Shown: one piece after another, positions 12,501 through 23,395 of the stretch
How the letters are laid out: every line of letters begins with the position of its first letter
Position numbering within the stretch: the first letter of the stretch is position 1
Origin: Haematococcus lacustris
Taxonomy: Eukaryota > Chlorophyta > Chlorophyceae > Chlamydomonadales > Haematococcaceae
Assembly (NCBI GenBank): GCA_030144725.1
Contig: JASKMD010000003.1
Location: 20,509,937 to 20,573,936 of the forward strand
Reading direction: 5' to 3'
DNA length: 64,000 bases
Translations under genes and position numbers: made by a program
The notes under the pieces: model-generated
Told to the model about the DNA's origin: nothing
What the model saw: the letters and a program-made list of their open reading frames with translations, nothing else
The model's database searches: none

Positions 12501-15028
12501 TTAGGTCGAGCAGTCTTGCCCTTGGCTTCGCCCTTGGTGGGCTGGCGGTTTCTGCGCTGCAGCTCATTCTGGCTGATTTCCCACCCTCACACCATGAGCT
12601 TACCCAGCTGCCCTAGCTGAGCTGGGGTAGTGTCACAACAGCTGGCCCATGGCAGGGTCGTTGTAATTGTTTGCCAAGATGCTGACACATAGCTTGCTGG
12701 TATGCCACGTGTCATTACTGCATCAGCACCATAACAACCATTACGGGCTGGGCTTGTACCCTGCTCTCAAGGAAACGATTTGTCTTACTGGAAGCTGCTC
12801 AAGAGTGTGCCCTGCATGGTGTGCCGCCTCATCCAGCCCCCATCAGCTCACACATAGATGCAAGACTCAGGCCTTGCTGTTGCGGGTGTTATTGGTGGTG
12901 TGCAGGGGCCTGCGTGTGCGTGTGGGCCTGCACTCCGGTGTATATGAGGGCTCTGACGCCCTGCTCAACAAGACCACCGGCCGCATGCAGTATGGCGGCC
13001 GGCCCCTGGCCATGGCCAAGGCGGTGGGCGATGTGGGGCAGGGCGGCATGGTGCTGCTCAGCCAGTCAGCCTTTGAGCAGCTGCCGGTGTCCAAGCTGGC
13101 CAGTTTCGGCATGCTGCTTAACATGGGTGACTACGTGTTCACCAAGGATGAGTCCCTGCCAGCCACCCCCATCTACCAGGCGTTTGGGCGGGGCTTGGAG
13201 CACCGTGCCGCCTTCCTGCAGGGCCCCCTGCGCGCCTCAGAGCAGCTGCAGGCCGGGGTGCTGGACGCCCCACTGGGCGACGTGTCCATCACCTTTGCCA
13301 ACCTGGTGGGCGTGGGCACCCTGATGGCCTGGGACAAGACCCTGGCCTCCGCAGCCCTGGACCTGTACCACACCCACGCCATCAGCACACTGCAAGCCAT
13401 GCCTCAGCTGCTCCACCAGCTGCCTGGCCATGGCGGCCAGCAGCCCGCCCTGCTGCCCGCTGGCACCACTGACCCCGGCTACTTGGTGGAGCTGAGCGGT
13501 GGGCTGTGCCTGGCTGCCTTCCTCTCCCCGGCTGCGGCCCTGCTGTGGGCTCTGCAGCTGCGGGCCGACCTGCTGGAGGCGCCCTGGCAGGAGGAGTTGC
13601 TGGCGCATGAGCTGTGCGAGGAGGTGGCTGTGGCGCAAGCCGTGGATGTGCAGCAAGAGCTGCACCCGCTGAGGCCCAGGCAGGAGGAGGAGGGAGCAAC
13701 ACCACAGCCAATCAGCAAGGCAGCCAGCCTACGCAGCGAAGGCACTGGGCCTGGTCCCTGCAAGCTGCTGCCAGTGACAGCCGGTGAGTTAAGACCATCT
13801 GACCAGTGATTCTGCAGTGCCTGCCCCTACTGCACCCTCCTGTGGCTGCCCTTGCATAGCTGCTGTCATGCCCACAGCCCTTGGCACATCTGGAGTGGTG
13901 CATTGCTGTGTGGGCTGTCAGTGGCAGGCCCTGCAGGCTATGGTGTGGTGAGCTGGTGTGGTGTGTGCAGAGGTGATGTCAGTGCTGTTCCGCGGCCCCC
14001 GCCTGAAGGTCGGGGTGGACGTAGGCCGTGTGCACGCCGACATCAACCCCGTGACTGCGCGGATGACTTACAGGCAGGGTGCTGCTCCAGGGCAGGGTGT
14101 CCGCGTGGCAGCACTGAGCCAGGCACCTGGGGAGAGGTTGTAGCCTTGCTGCAGCCAGGGCCAGCTGTGCACTCCCTGAGCCTTGCAATGCTGCCCACGC
14201 TGGCCTCAGTGGCTTGAGCTGCCCTGGGTGTGCTGCAGTTGTTCGGCGAGTATCAGGATTAATAGCGCAAAGTGACATGGCCCAGGCTCATACCCTCAGG
14301 CTGCCCTGGGTGTGCTGGCTGTGCTGGTGCGCAGGGGGCGTGTCATGAACCGGGCTGCCCGCATTGCCGACAAGGCACACAGCGGCAGCGTGTGGTGCTC
14401 CCGAGCAGCCTGGGAGGGGTGCAGCCAGGCCTGCCCTGAGCTCATGACTCAGCTGGGGGTCAAGGGGCACAGCTTGGGGCAGTTCAGTCTCAAAGGTGTC
14501 CTAGAGCCCATGCACCTAATGCGCATGCAGTCTGACCCATGCAAACCACGTTTCTTGAGAGGGCCTGGCGGCAGCATGGCACAGGTGGCTACGACCTGGC
14601 ATCAACTGCACTCGCCCCAGCCCTCTCCACAAAGCTGCAGAACAAGCAGCAGGCTCACATGTCATGCGATCAGCGTGGGCAGCTGCCGCTCAGCCGCATC
14701 TGCCGCTCAGCGTGGGCAGCTGGGTGGATCAATAACTGCCTTGCAGCTGTTGCAAGCTTTTGCAGTGCAAGCTGGTGCAAGACCAGCTTCCTCGCCATAC
14801 ATGGCAGAGCTAAGCATGGGTCCAGACCTAGGCCTCATGGAGCCAAAGACCCTGGTAAGGTCCAGCCGCTCCTCTGCCCCACCAAAGAGCCAGCCTGACC
14901 CAATCATAGCTGCACCTCCATTGCGGCAGCAAACCGCCCCTGGCTACATGCCACTAAGAAGCCAGGTGGCTTTTCCCTGCAGCCTGCACCAGGGCCAAGA
15001 CATACCCTCAACAGCCACTGAGGCCTAG
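6570..15028 (+). CDS. Receptor-type class III nucleotidyl (adenylate/guanylate) cyclase with solute-binding ectodomain
   Basis: A long multi-exon gene. Phase-consistent exons start at 6570, 6799, 7020, 7187, 7459, 7683, 7907, 8136, 8366, 8521, 8724, 8997, 9289, 9533, 9887, 10086, 10348, 10565, 10675, 10902, 12906, 13971 and 14335. A signal peptide comes first. An ectodomain of roughly 590 residues follows and resembles ABC-type sugar-binding proteins (DPVVMVDIAQSGMLEPLDAY, LYYRKDVFAMANLSAPSTWD, GWLFDPETMDPLV, CAMTIKWDEQFK). One membrane helix is encoded at 10348-10491. The first cyclase domain has VTDIQDSTTLW and EGDAF, with both metal-binding Asp. The second lacks them but has GRVMNRAARIA with the catalytic Asn and Arg. 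Product is cAMP or cGMP; specificity is not resolved. The link across 11060-12905 is unresolved in phase and may need another exon. The C-terminal 100 or so residues overlap a dispersed repeat, so the stop at 15028 is uncertain. Confidence 0.83.
11060..12905 (+). other. Long intron or unresolved segment inside the first cyclase domain
   Basis: The cyclase reading frame breaks off at 11059 (ending AEPG) and resumes at 12906 (GLRVRVGLHSG). The two ends do not join in phase directly, so one small extra exon probably lies between. The interval is AT-richer than the flanking exons and contains a degenerate retroposon fragment near 12429-12545. No other gene was recognised in it. Confidence 0.5.
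12429..12545 (-). mobile_element. Degenerate retroposon fragment (copy E)
   Basis: On the minus strand this matches the middle of the retroposon coding region around the DNA for the DRDCNAALNMQR motif, with several mismatches and a changed frame. It has neither the 3' tail nor a visible target duplication. It lies in the intron that interrupts the first cyclase domain. Confidence 0.6.
14642..14806 (+). repeat. Dispersed repeat, copy 1 (second copy at 22424-22591)
   Basis: About 165 bp is shared in the same orientation with 22424-22591. The last 50 bp, from the AAGCTTTTGCAGTGCAAGC segment to CATACATGGC, are almost identical. Here it overlaps the open frame after the last recognisable cyclase sequence, giving a low-complexity tail. 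It is probably a transposable-element fragment and not part of the ancestral cyclase. Confidence 0.7.
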
Positions 15029-15422
15029 CAGCACATCCCCAAGGGGCAGCTCGAGGACATGCCACTTCTCTTCAGCTCCTTGCTCTCTCCGCTCTTCCCG
15101 CTGCTTGCTTCCAAATGAGCAGTGTGCTATCCAGTAGTGTGCTATCCAGGACCAGTCAGGCAGTGACAACAGCAAGGTGTGCCTAGTGAGGCAATGCAGG
15201 CTCCTTGCACCTTGAGTGTGCGCCTTGCTTTCACATGCATGGCTGGGTGGGTGGTTAGCCGACATTCGGTCTTGGGCAACTGTTGCATCTAGTAAGTCCT
15301 CTACTTGTAGTCACTATGACAATTCTTTTTGATCTTGGTGCATACATTCAGCTCGACTCACATAGTTCCCAGCTCATCACCTTGACCCTCACAAGGGCCA
15401 ACCTTGACATAGACCACTAGGC

Positions 15423-15560
15423 GTGGTCCACTACAAAACGGCGTTGTCTGTGTGGAGTTTCCATGCACATGGCATGCACATGGCATACACATGGTGATGG
15501 TCGCCTACCACATACACTAATGCCTGACCCAGAGGGCTATGATGTAGATTCGAAGCAAGC
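15423..15560 (-). mobile_element. Retroposon 3'-tail fragment (copy D)
   Basis: On the minus strand this carries the shared non-coding tail of the retroposon family. It includes the CCATGTGTATGCCATGTG-type repeats, CCACACAGACAA and TTTTGTAGTGGACCAC. The coding part and the extreme 3' end are missing or diverged. No target duplication was found. Confidence 0.7.
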
Positions 15561-15931
15561 CAGCATGGATGTCCCTAGCAAGCCCAAGGCAGACACACCA
15601 CACCCATGCGCCCCTTGAGTATCCTGCTCCCCCCTGCTGCTCCTCACCCACCACAGCCTATCAACACTGGCTCCAGTAGGCCCCTTGCATGCTGGGCTTC
15701 CGGGTGTGAGGTCACACCAGGGTCTACTCACTCACAACCCCCGTGTTGATGTGGAGTTGGCATGACCTGCATGATAACAGCTCAAATGGGGGGACACACA
15801 CAATTGCGCCGCAACAGGCTGCTGCTGCAGGCTTGAGCTTGACAGCTCTGGGCACGACCTTGTTCATTGGTGCCCTTCCTCACTTACGAGCATGAGTATC
15901 ATGAAAGCCAGGGACAGCCCCAGTTGCTGTA

Positions 15932-16096
15932 CCCTGCCCTGCCCTGCCCTGCCCTGCCCTGCCCTGCCCTGCCCTGCCCTGCCCTGCCCTGCCCTGCCCT
16001 GCCCTGCCCTGCCCTGCCCTGCCCTGCCCTGCCCTGCCCTGCCCTGCCCTGCCCTGCCCTGCCCTGCCCTGCCCTGCCCTGCCCTGCCCTGCCCTG
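15932..16096 (+). repeat. Pentanucleotide microsatellite (CCCTG), 33 perfect copies
   Basis: 165 bp made of exact CCCTG units. Because 5 is prime to 3 and the units carry no stop in most frames, this array produces long spurious ORFs on both strands. Confidence 0.97.
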
Positions 16097-18242
16097 GAGC
16101 CTGCTGTATGATTGGGCAGGGCAGGGCCTAGCGTGATACTCTGCCCCCATGGCCATGGCAGCCCCCATGGCCTTGAGCCAGGCAGGTGGCTGGAGTAGGA
16201 ACCCTAGGAAAACCCCTTGCTGCCCCGGGGCTCTTGCCCTGCCTTTGGGGATGATCATGGTAGGGTACCGAGAGTGGTAAAGGAGTGCGGTTGCATGGTT
16301 TGATGTTTACTGCGCACCATGGATCCGCTTATTGGGGCCGTTAATCAAAGCAAGGCAACCCAGTTAAAGCAAGCCATTTTGAGGGCATCTCATATCCATG
16401 CCACTCTATACCCTGCGACTAAACCTTGCCCAATAGTGCATGTCAGGGCATATCGGTTGTTTGCGATCATGCATGGCATAGTGTCCGGACTACTGGTATG
16501 ATTGCATGATTGCATGTGCATTGGGTATACTCCACACAGCCCATCAACACCATTTGAGTCGGGCCACTAGTGGTCCCTAGTGGTCCGGCTCAAATGGAGG
16601 CCCTAGTGAGGGACAAGGGGGCGGCTGGTATGATTAACGGTGAGCATCATTGAGGAAGGAGTGACATGCATAGGAGTAAAACCAGTGATGTGTTATTAGA
16701 CATGTTTTACCTCTGGGGGGACCTGCTAGTATGGCCAACCTGGGATGCACGTCGCATGTGTTGCCATTTGCATTTGTTAAACCAGTTATGTTTGGCTGGC
16801 TGTAGGGCGCGACCGATCATATGACTTGCTGAGGAATTGGTCATATGACTGAATATGATGGCTTAAAGATGTGATATGACCGGGTCTGTAGTCAAGAGGA
16901 TAGTGAGGCAGATTGCCACACTAACCCACCTGGGAACCCCGAGTGTGAAGAGGGTTTGACGCCTCCAAACCAGTATCGCTCTCAGTTGCAGTTAGCCCGC
17001 CGCAACACTCCTCTACTCTCCGCGAAGTAGACCACGGCAATCTGCACCCTCTCGTAATCGATCTCTGTAGCCTTGGTCATGCACAAGATGATCCGGGTTC
17101 CATGTTCCTATCTCAAAGTTGTCAAGCTCCTCAGCTGCAGCGGCCGGAGCAAGCTGTGTGTGGTTGCAATCCTTGTAGCATGCGATGCTGAGGTAGCATG
17201 CTATTGCTTTAGCAAAAAGGGTCAGCAAATTTGAAATGCTCGGCGGTTGGGTCCGACGGTTGGGACGCCACGGGTCGTCCATTTGCACTGCAAGACGCTC
17301 CCCAAGCAGCTACAGGTCTGCAGGAGACCCGTGTGGGGTTAGACCGCGCATCGCGCTAACCACTTTTGCACACGGCCGAAAGGTGCAGCGGTTGAGATTC
17401 TAGAAACATGGGAACAGGGCCCATACCTTGTTGTTGATGCGCAGTTGACTTTAAATCGGTTTTGGCTTGATCATATTTCATCATATTCTCTGGCTTGATC
17501 ATACTGGGTCATATCTTAAAGATTTTTTCGGGCGCGCCTTAGCTGGCTGTGCCATGGACCCACAATTGCTTAGGATACGCCCTAGTGAAAACGTGGGGCT
17601 TCTCTTCCCCTTGCGGCCAACTGTCAGCACCCCACTGCCCCATCCGCATGCCCCGCGGCACCATAGAGAGCCACCAGCTTGCGCCGGCCGCAGTTCTACC
17701 TAGACACAATCACCACCTCCCGCTCCAGCTGCAAGTCACACAAGCCACACACACGGGGCACAGGGCATGGAAGGGGCGTGGCACAACAGCCAATGTGGGT
17801 TATGCCCCCTTGCACTGCCAACCGCTCGATGTAGAGCAGTACTAACAAATAACTAGAGCAGTAATGTAGAGCAGTACTAACAAATAACTAGCGCTGGGTG
17901 CAACGGCACTGGTCAGTTGGTCAGTTTTTCATGCTTGCGGTCCGTTGTGAAAAGTGCGAAACCTCATGGCATTGCAGTGTTACCAAAGACGGCTGGGCCG
18001 TCTTTTATCGTACACCGTTTTTTCGTATATACTGTACCGTACAATCGTCTTGACCGTATGGCCGAGAGATCGCTTGTTCGATCCCTAGTGAGTCATGAAC
18101 TTTTTTCGATACCAACAGTACGATCACAACATGACGGCGGTGGCACGGTTGGATCATTATAGCATGACCAATTGCAAATATGAAGTTTCACGATGTACGC
18201 ATGAGATGGTGACCATGCACCCAAGGGCTTGCTCGCTCATAA

Positions 18243-19567
18243 CTACAACCCAGCCAAGATTGCCTCCTCTGCATCCTGAGCCTCTTGCTCCACTTGCAAT
18301 CGCATAGCATCGCGAGCCATCATCTCATTGAGAGCTGGCTCATTCACAGCCAACAGCCTTGCAAACATTCCTGGCTCCTCCTCCTCCCCCTCCCCCTCCC
18401 CATCCTCCCCTTGCTCCCCTTCCCACTCCCATGCTTTCGATGCTGCACCCTTGGCTGCACGTTCCAACAGCCTTGAGTTGAAGTACAGGCGGATCAGCTT
18501 GTCAGCGGTGTCTGACTTCAGTCGGTTGCGGCGCTTGTTCTGAATGAAGTTCGTGGAGCTCCACGCCCGCTCGCATGAGGTGGAGGAGGCAGACTGGGAG
18601 GTGATCCTCTGTGCAAAGCTGCTGAGGGCTGCATTGTCACGGGTGCTGACCACGTCCCACCACTTGTGAGGTGGTGTGCGCACGGCCATTGCCATGAAGC
18701 AGTTGTACTTGGGATCACGCAAGTAGTCCACCAGCTGTACCTTGCACTCGTCGGCGGTGGCAGGGGTGAGCTTGTCCACAACCTTGAAGAAGTGAAGAAG
18801 GTTTGGCACAAAGTGTGGTCTCGAGCCAGGTGGGCGCGGTACTCCGGGTCCAACAGAGCGGCAGCACCGTGCAAGGGTCTCAGGAACATGTCGGTGCGCC
18901 GCTGGAGCGCCGCCATGATGATGTCACCATCAGGCACACCCAGCTGCTCAATGGCTGCCTCCACCTCTTGCATCATCCGCTGGACACCGAAGTACACCTT
19001 GCTGGCGACGGGCTGACTGCTGTCCATTCTGCGTAGTAGCACACGGATGGGAGTCATGATGCCCACCAGCTGGTGCACACGCTGCCGCCATGAAGATGAA
19101 TGCATGCCAGCTTGTTGCTGGACAAGGCTGCGGATCTTGGCTACTCCGCTTCGAGTGCCAGCATCTTGAGCAGTGACCCAGGTGGTGTACCTGTTGTCCA
19201 CCACCATTGCGTCCAGCACGGGGAACACACGCACAAGGCGCTCCAGCATAATGAGCACGGAGGCGAAGCGGGTGTCTCCCACCCTCAGCAACTCCAACAC
19301 CTTGAATGGCGGCCGGGCATGCTGAGGAGCTGGCTGTCCGGCCGCAGGCCCACCTCCAACGCCCCTACCACCAGCATAAGCACCTGCTTGCAATGGCCCA
19401 TGTGCCTGTCGCAACCCTCCAACCCCACCCCGACCCATGCGGGCTGCACCGACTGCATTCAGTCCCATCACCCCACCTCCACCCATGCGGCTTGTGCCAG
19501 CCCCGCCCACGCCCCCCACCCCACCCCCACCCATGCGGGCTGCACCAACTGTGCGCACTCCCATCAC
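18243..19567 (-). pseudogene. hAT transposase, C-terminal half, frameshifted
   Basis: Two overlapping minus-strand frames (19567-18518 and 18809-18243) carry one protein broken by a frameshift near 18806-18815. The first part includes KVLELLRVGDTRFASVLIML, which corresponds to the segment after the catalytic core in plant-type hAT transposases. The second ends with the dimerisation region SCERAWSSTNFIQNKRRNRL followed by an acidic tail. The stretch before KVLELL is Gly/Ala/Met-rich low-complexity sequence (about 19360-19567) where the catalytic DDE part would be expected; that core is missing. Confidence 0.85.
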
Positions 19568-19639
19568 CCCAGCTCAGGATGTTGTAGTCTTGCAAGTTGC
19601 AACTTGCAGCATGCTTCCTACTTGCTAGCATATTGCAAC

Positions 19640-20000
19640 TGCAACTGGTCTACAACGACAGATGCGGCTGTAACGTACCAAGTCGTCCAGCTCTTCAGCA
19701 TGCACCTCCCCGCGTTGCTTTTGCCGAGGGCTGTCTTCTGGGCTTGTAGTTCGCTTGCGTTCTGCCTCCTTTGCCAGAAGCTGAGACTTCAGTTCGCTGT
19801 CGGGCATCAGGCATGTCGCGACATCTCTTCCGCTGCCCGTGATGTGCTGGCAGGCGAGTGACGCTAGATGCGGCGAACTCCAAGTTGCAATTTCGGCACT
19901 GGAACCTCGGGGACCCGCTATCTTGCTGAAGGTCAGAGCCTCCCAACTCTCTTGAAAAGAGGGTGTGTCCTTTACACGAGGTTGATTTCTCGCTCAGGAT
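19640..20000 (-). pseudogene. BED-type zinc finger of the hAT transposase, frameshifted
   Basis: The minus strand encodes FQCRNCNLEFAASSVTRLPA followed by a His-rich turn and Cys, the CxxC...H pattern of a BED finger. It continues, in a different frame from about 19810, as PDSELKSQLLAKEAERKRT and EELDDLV before a GTACGT donor. The frame change coincides with a short internal duplication. The position upstream of the dimerisation half fits the N-terminus of the same transposase. Confidence 0.7.
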
Positions 20001-20191
20001 GCCGATTGAGCATCGAAGCACACCAGTGTGTAGAGGACTCGCTTGGCTACACGGAATGCCTGTCCTCAGCTCTATTGAATGTGTACATGATGCACTACCT
20101 GGGCGTGAACCTGGCATATATTTTGTGGGCAGATATCACCATGCACGCCTCCTCCACCCTCGACCTTCATAATGATGCCGTGATGACGCAT

Positions 20192-20538
20192 GGGCAGGGC
20201 TGGGGGCAGGGCTGGGGGCAGGGCTGGGGGCAGGGCTGGGGGCAGGGCTGGGGGCAGGGCTGGGGGCAGGGCTGGGGGCAGGGCTGGGGGCAGGGCTGGG
20301 GGCAGGGCTGGGGGCAGGGCTGGGGGCAGGGCTGGAGGCAGGGGTGGGGGCAGGGCTGGGGGCAGGGCTGGAGGCAGGGCTGGGGGCAGGGCTGGGGGCA
20401 GGGCTGGGGGCAGGGCTGGGGGCAGGGCTGGGGGCAGGGCTGGGGGCAGGGCTGGGGGCAGGGCTGGGGGCTGGAGGCAGGGCTGGGGGCAGGGCTGGGG
20501 GCAGGGCTGGAGGCAGGGCTGGGGGCAGGGCTGGGGGT
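20192..20538 (+). repeat. 12-bp G-rich minisatellite inside the hAT element
   Basis: About 29 tandem units of GGGCTGGGGGCA with a few GGAGGCA variants. Regular G runs on the plus strand could form quadruplexes. The array creates long artificial ORFs in several frames. Confidence 0.95.
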
Positions 20539-21425
20539 AGGCTAGGAGGTGGTGGTGATGGTGGTGGTGGTGGTGGCGGCCAGATCCTGCAACAATTGTC
20601 AAGCATGGTGTTGTTAAATACTAGTATGCACGAGGTCAATTACGTTCTAATTACATACGCTTTCCCTACATTGACAGCGGCACCAAGGGCGGGTCATTCT
20701 GCTCTGTGCAATGTGTTCTTCAAAAGCAACATAGCAAGCTTCGTGCACATGTACATGTCAGTCCTTACCTCGCACTGAGAGGTGCGATGCTGATTTTGTA
20801 CTATCTCAGACCATGCCCTCACATATGTCAGACTATGAGCGCGCCTACATTAAGGAAACAACGTCGGGTTCATTGAGCCGGGAGGAATTAGTACCGCCGG
20901 CTGTACTTGCCCTTATAGCGTCAGGAGTCCACCACGTCATTGCGAAGCCCCTCCACAATGCACTTGCGCTGCGCGATGTCGTGAGAGCGACCGGCTGATT
21001 GGTGGGCGCACTTTTTTCGTTTACGGGGTTCCTGGCATTACGGGCGTATAGCAGACTAAGCGTTCATCGCATGCCGCACGGTGTTACGCCAATCGCACAC
21101 TTCACGGCGCCGGAATGTCCATGACATGGTTGTGTAAAAGGTTTTATCAGAGTTGGGAGGGTCTGACTGAAGGTGGTGATAAGAATCATGTACAGCTTTG
21201 TTTAGCTCCTTGGGTAGGGGCATCGCTCTGTGCCGCCAAAGGCCGCGGACCACCGTATAGACGGTCTGTATAAACGGAAAAATACAAGGCCATTTTCGAA
21301 AAACGGTTATACGGCAAAAACGGACCGTCTTGGACCGTATTTGGTAACACTGTGGCATTGCTTCCGGTCAGCGTTTGGGGGATATCTGGGTCACACATCG
21401 AGACACGCCACTGCGGCACCGACCA

Positions 21426-22043
21426 CCGCCTGGGTGGGAAGCAAGGTGAGGCTAGCTAAGAGGGTGTGGCGGCAGAGTAGTGCACCTGGAAGGCCCGACA
21501 GGCTGCTCGGACGCCGTGGCCTGCAAGTACCAGGGACCAAGTAGCCTTGACCGTCTAGTGTAGCTGGCCAACAGTTGAGGCTGGTACCAGCTTGTAACGC
21601 CCCACTGGAAGTTGAGTGCCGGCAGTCGCTGCGCTTGCATTATAATATTCGCCCACATGGGGCCCAGGGACCCATCGTCGCGGGTTTCACGGATTTGCCT
21701 GAGGAAATGGCAGGGGCAGAGCTAAGCCTGACAGCCGAGGAGGAATCCAAAGTAGCCCAGCTGCTGAAGCTGCTGCAGTCCAAGCTGGACTGGGCTAAGG
21801 ACATCGAGCAGCCGTTGCTGGACGGTTACGAGGATGGCCTACAGAGGCCTGCGCTGCTCAGGTCAGCTTGCCGCGTGGCCGGAGCTGGGTCGTGTTATCC
21901 ATCACATTGAGCGATGTACGGCACGGACGCAGGTGGCTGCGTGCGCGCAAATGGGACGTGCAGCTGGCCGCGCAGTGCATATGCGAGCACGCTGTGTGGC
22001 GCAAGACCTTATGCGGGCCGAGCCATCGCTTCACGGGGGTGAG
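21426..22043 (+). repeat. Near-identical 5' gene block, copy 1 (copy 2 at 32019-32643)
   Basis: About 615 bp shared with 32019-32643 with roughly a dozen substitutions and two small indels. It covers about 280 bp of upstream sequence, exon 1, intron 1 and exon 2 of the CRAL-TRIO gene, and stops within a few bases of the exon 2 donor. Confidence 0.95.
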
Positions 22044-23315
22044 CCGCAACAGCACTGCCGCAGGGTTGCCCGGCCCCCCCCCCCCCCCCCCTCACCAACT
22101 TGCTTGCAACTGCCAGGAAGGTACCCAGCGAGATAATCTAGACAAAGCACTCAGGCAGCCTCGCAAGTCAACGGCAGGGCGAGGCCGCTGGTCAATTGCT
22201 ATTTCCAGTACTGCAAGCTCAGACATCCCCTTGAACAAATAGGCTGAACCAACACTCTTCTTAGACATCACCTGCAGGGAGGTGGCCTGAGGGTGGTACT
22301 CGCTTTACTGTAGAAAAGAGGTTCAGCTACAAGCACAGCTGGTAACAAACAGCGGGTCTATCACTCCCTCCACACACTCCCTCCTCACACTCATCCTCAC
22401 ACGGCAGGGCACAGATGCAGTGCAAGCAGCGAGGTCACAGATCAAGCGGTCAGCATGGGCAAACCCTCAGCTGCATCTGCTGCCCAGCACGGGCAGCTGG
22501 GCAAATTGTTAACAGGCTTACAGCTTGCAGGCTTGCATCAAGCTTTTGCAGTGCAAGCTGGTGCAAGACCAGCCTCCTCGCCATACATGGCTTGGCTATG
22601 GAACCTCATGCAGCACCTCATGCAGCACCCCACCCTGAGCGCTCCAATACCGGGCATCAGTGAGTTTCGCCATTCTCCCATGCAAGCATGTCAATGCTCT
22701 CGCATTATACTCCCTACACTGGTGGAGCGGGTGGGTCAGGTTGCGGGCCAGCTTGTACTCCCCTACTCTACAGAAACGCCAGCTTGCACAGCTTCTCACA
22801 CAAAGAGCATATCCTTGCGCAGGAGATGCACATGTGCCCCTTGCTCATACCTGCACCTGGCAGCGGGGGCAGGGAGTTCACCCTTATTGCCATACACCAA
22901 TGACCTCCCTCTCCCAGCCCCTCCTCCATGCCTGGCTCCGTGCCCATGGCGGGCAGCAGTGTAGACCATGAGCAGGACACTGACTCCCCTGATGCCCTGA
23001 CTACACAGTATGCCAGGCTGACGTCTGCTTACCCCTGGCCTCCCTTCTTCATTAAGGGAAAGTGACAGATTGTTAGACAGTCTTCCTGCTTGTCGCTGTC
23101 CATGCCACCCAGACCGAGTTTCCCGTCCACACGGCTGCCAAGAAGGTGCTGCTGGCGGGGCCAGATCACAGTGGGCGGCCAGCTCTAGTCGGCCTGGTGA
23201 GACAACACTTTAGCGACACGGTGAGCCAGGCAGATGACACACTGATGTGCCACCCCAATCTACGCACAGGCTCAAAAGCAGCATGGTGCATATGTGGAAA
23301 TAGAAGGGCATCTCT

Positions 23316-23395
<80 letters not shown>

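Larger units (their letters stand above)
15029..17966. other. Repeat-rich spacer without a recognised gene
   Basis: Holds a retroposon fragment (15423-15560), a pentanucleotide array (15932-16096), an imperfect hairpin at about 16556-16594 whose arms contain CCACTAG/CTAGTGG, and AT-rich sequence from 16860 to 17520. That last stretch has related inverted termini (CTTAAAGATGTGATATGACC near 16864 and GGTCATATCTTAAAG near 17507). None of the small ORFs looks like a gene. Confidence 0.5.
17975..21352 (-). mobile_element. hAT-superfamily DNA transposon with intact ends
   Basis: The element is bounded by inverted termini CAGTGTTACCAAAGACGG (left) and, read inward from the right, CAGTGTTACCAAATACGG. 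Both termini are flanked by a perfect 8-bp direct repeat TGGCATTG at 17967-17974 and 21353-21360. CAGTG-type ends plus an 8-bp target duplication define hAT elements. Inside are a minus-strand BED-type zinc finger and a hAT transposase C-terminal half, both with frame damage, and a 12-bp minisatellite. Further copies of the subterminal motif GACGGNCCGT or CGGACCGT are seen near both ends and may be transposase-binding sites. The ends look intact and could be mobilised in trans; the transposase itself does not. Confidence 0.92.

Noticed and set aside
15867..16258. ORFs through the CCCTG array
   Set aside because: The 33 perfect pentamers account for the open frames on both strands.
17330..17400. 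tRNA-like sequence on the minus strand (TGGTTAGCGCG resembling an A box)
   Set aside because: No matching B box, T arm or acceptor stem could be paired. A GTTCGATCCC motif at about 18075 also lacks a partner A box in a foldable arrangement.
20072..20778. Several 100-225-residue ORFs of Gly-Ala-Gly or Pro-Ala-Leu type
   Set aside because: They arise from the 12-bp minisatellite, are open in five frames, and have no unique sequence of note.
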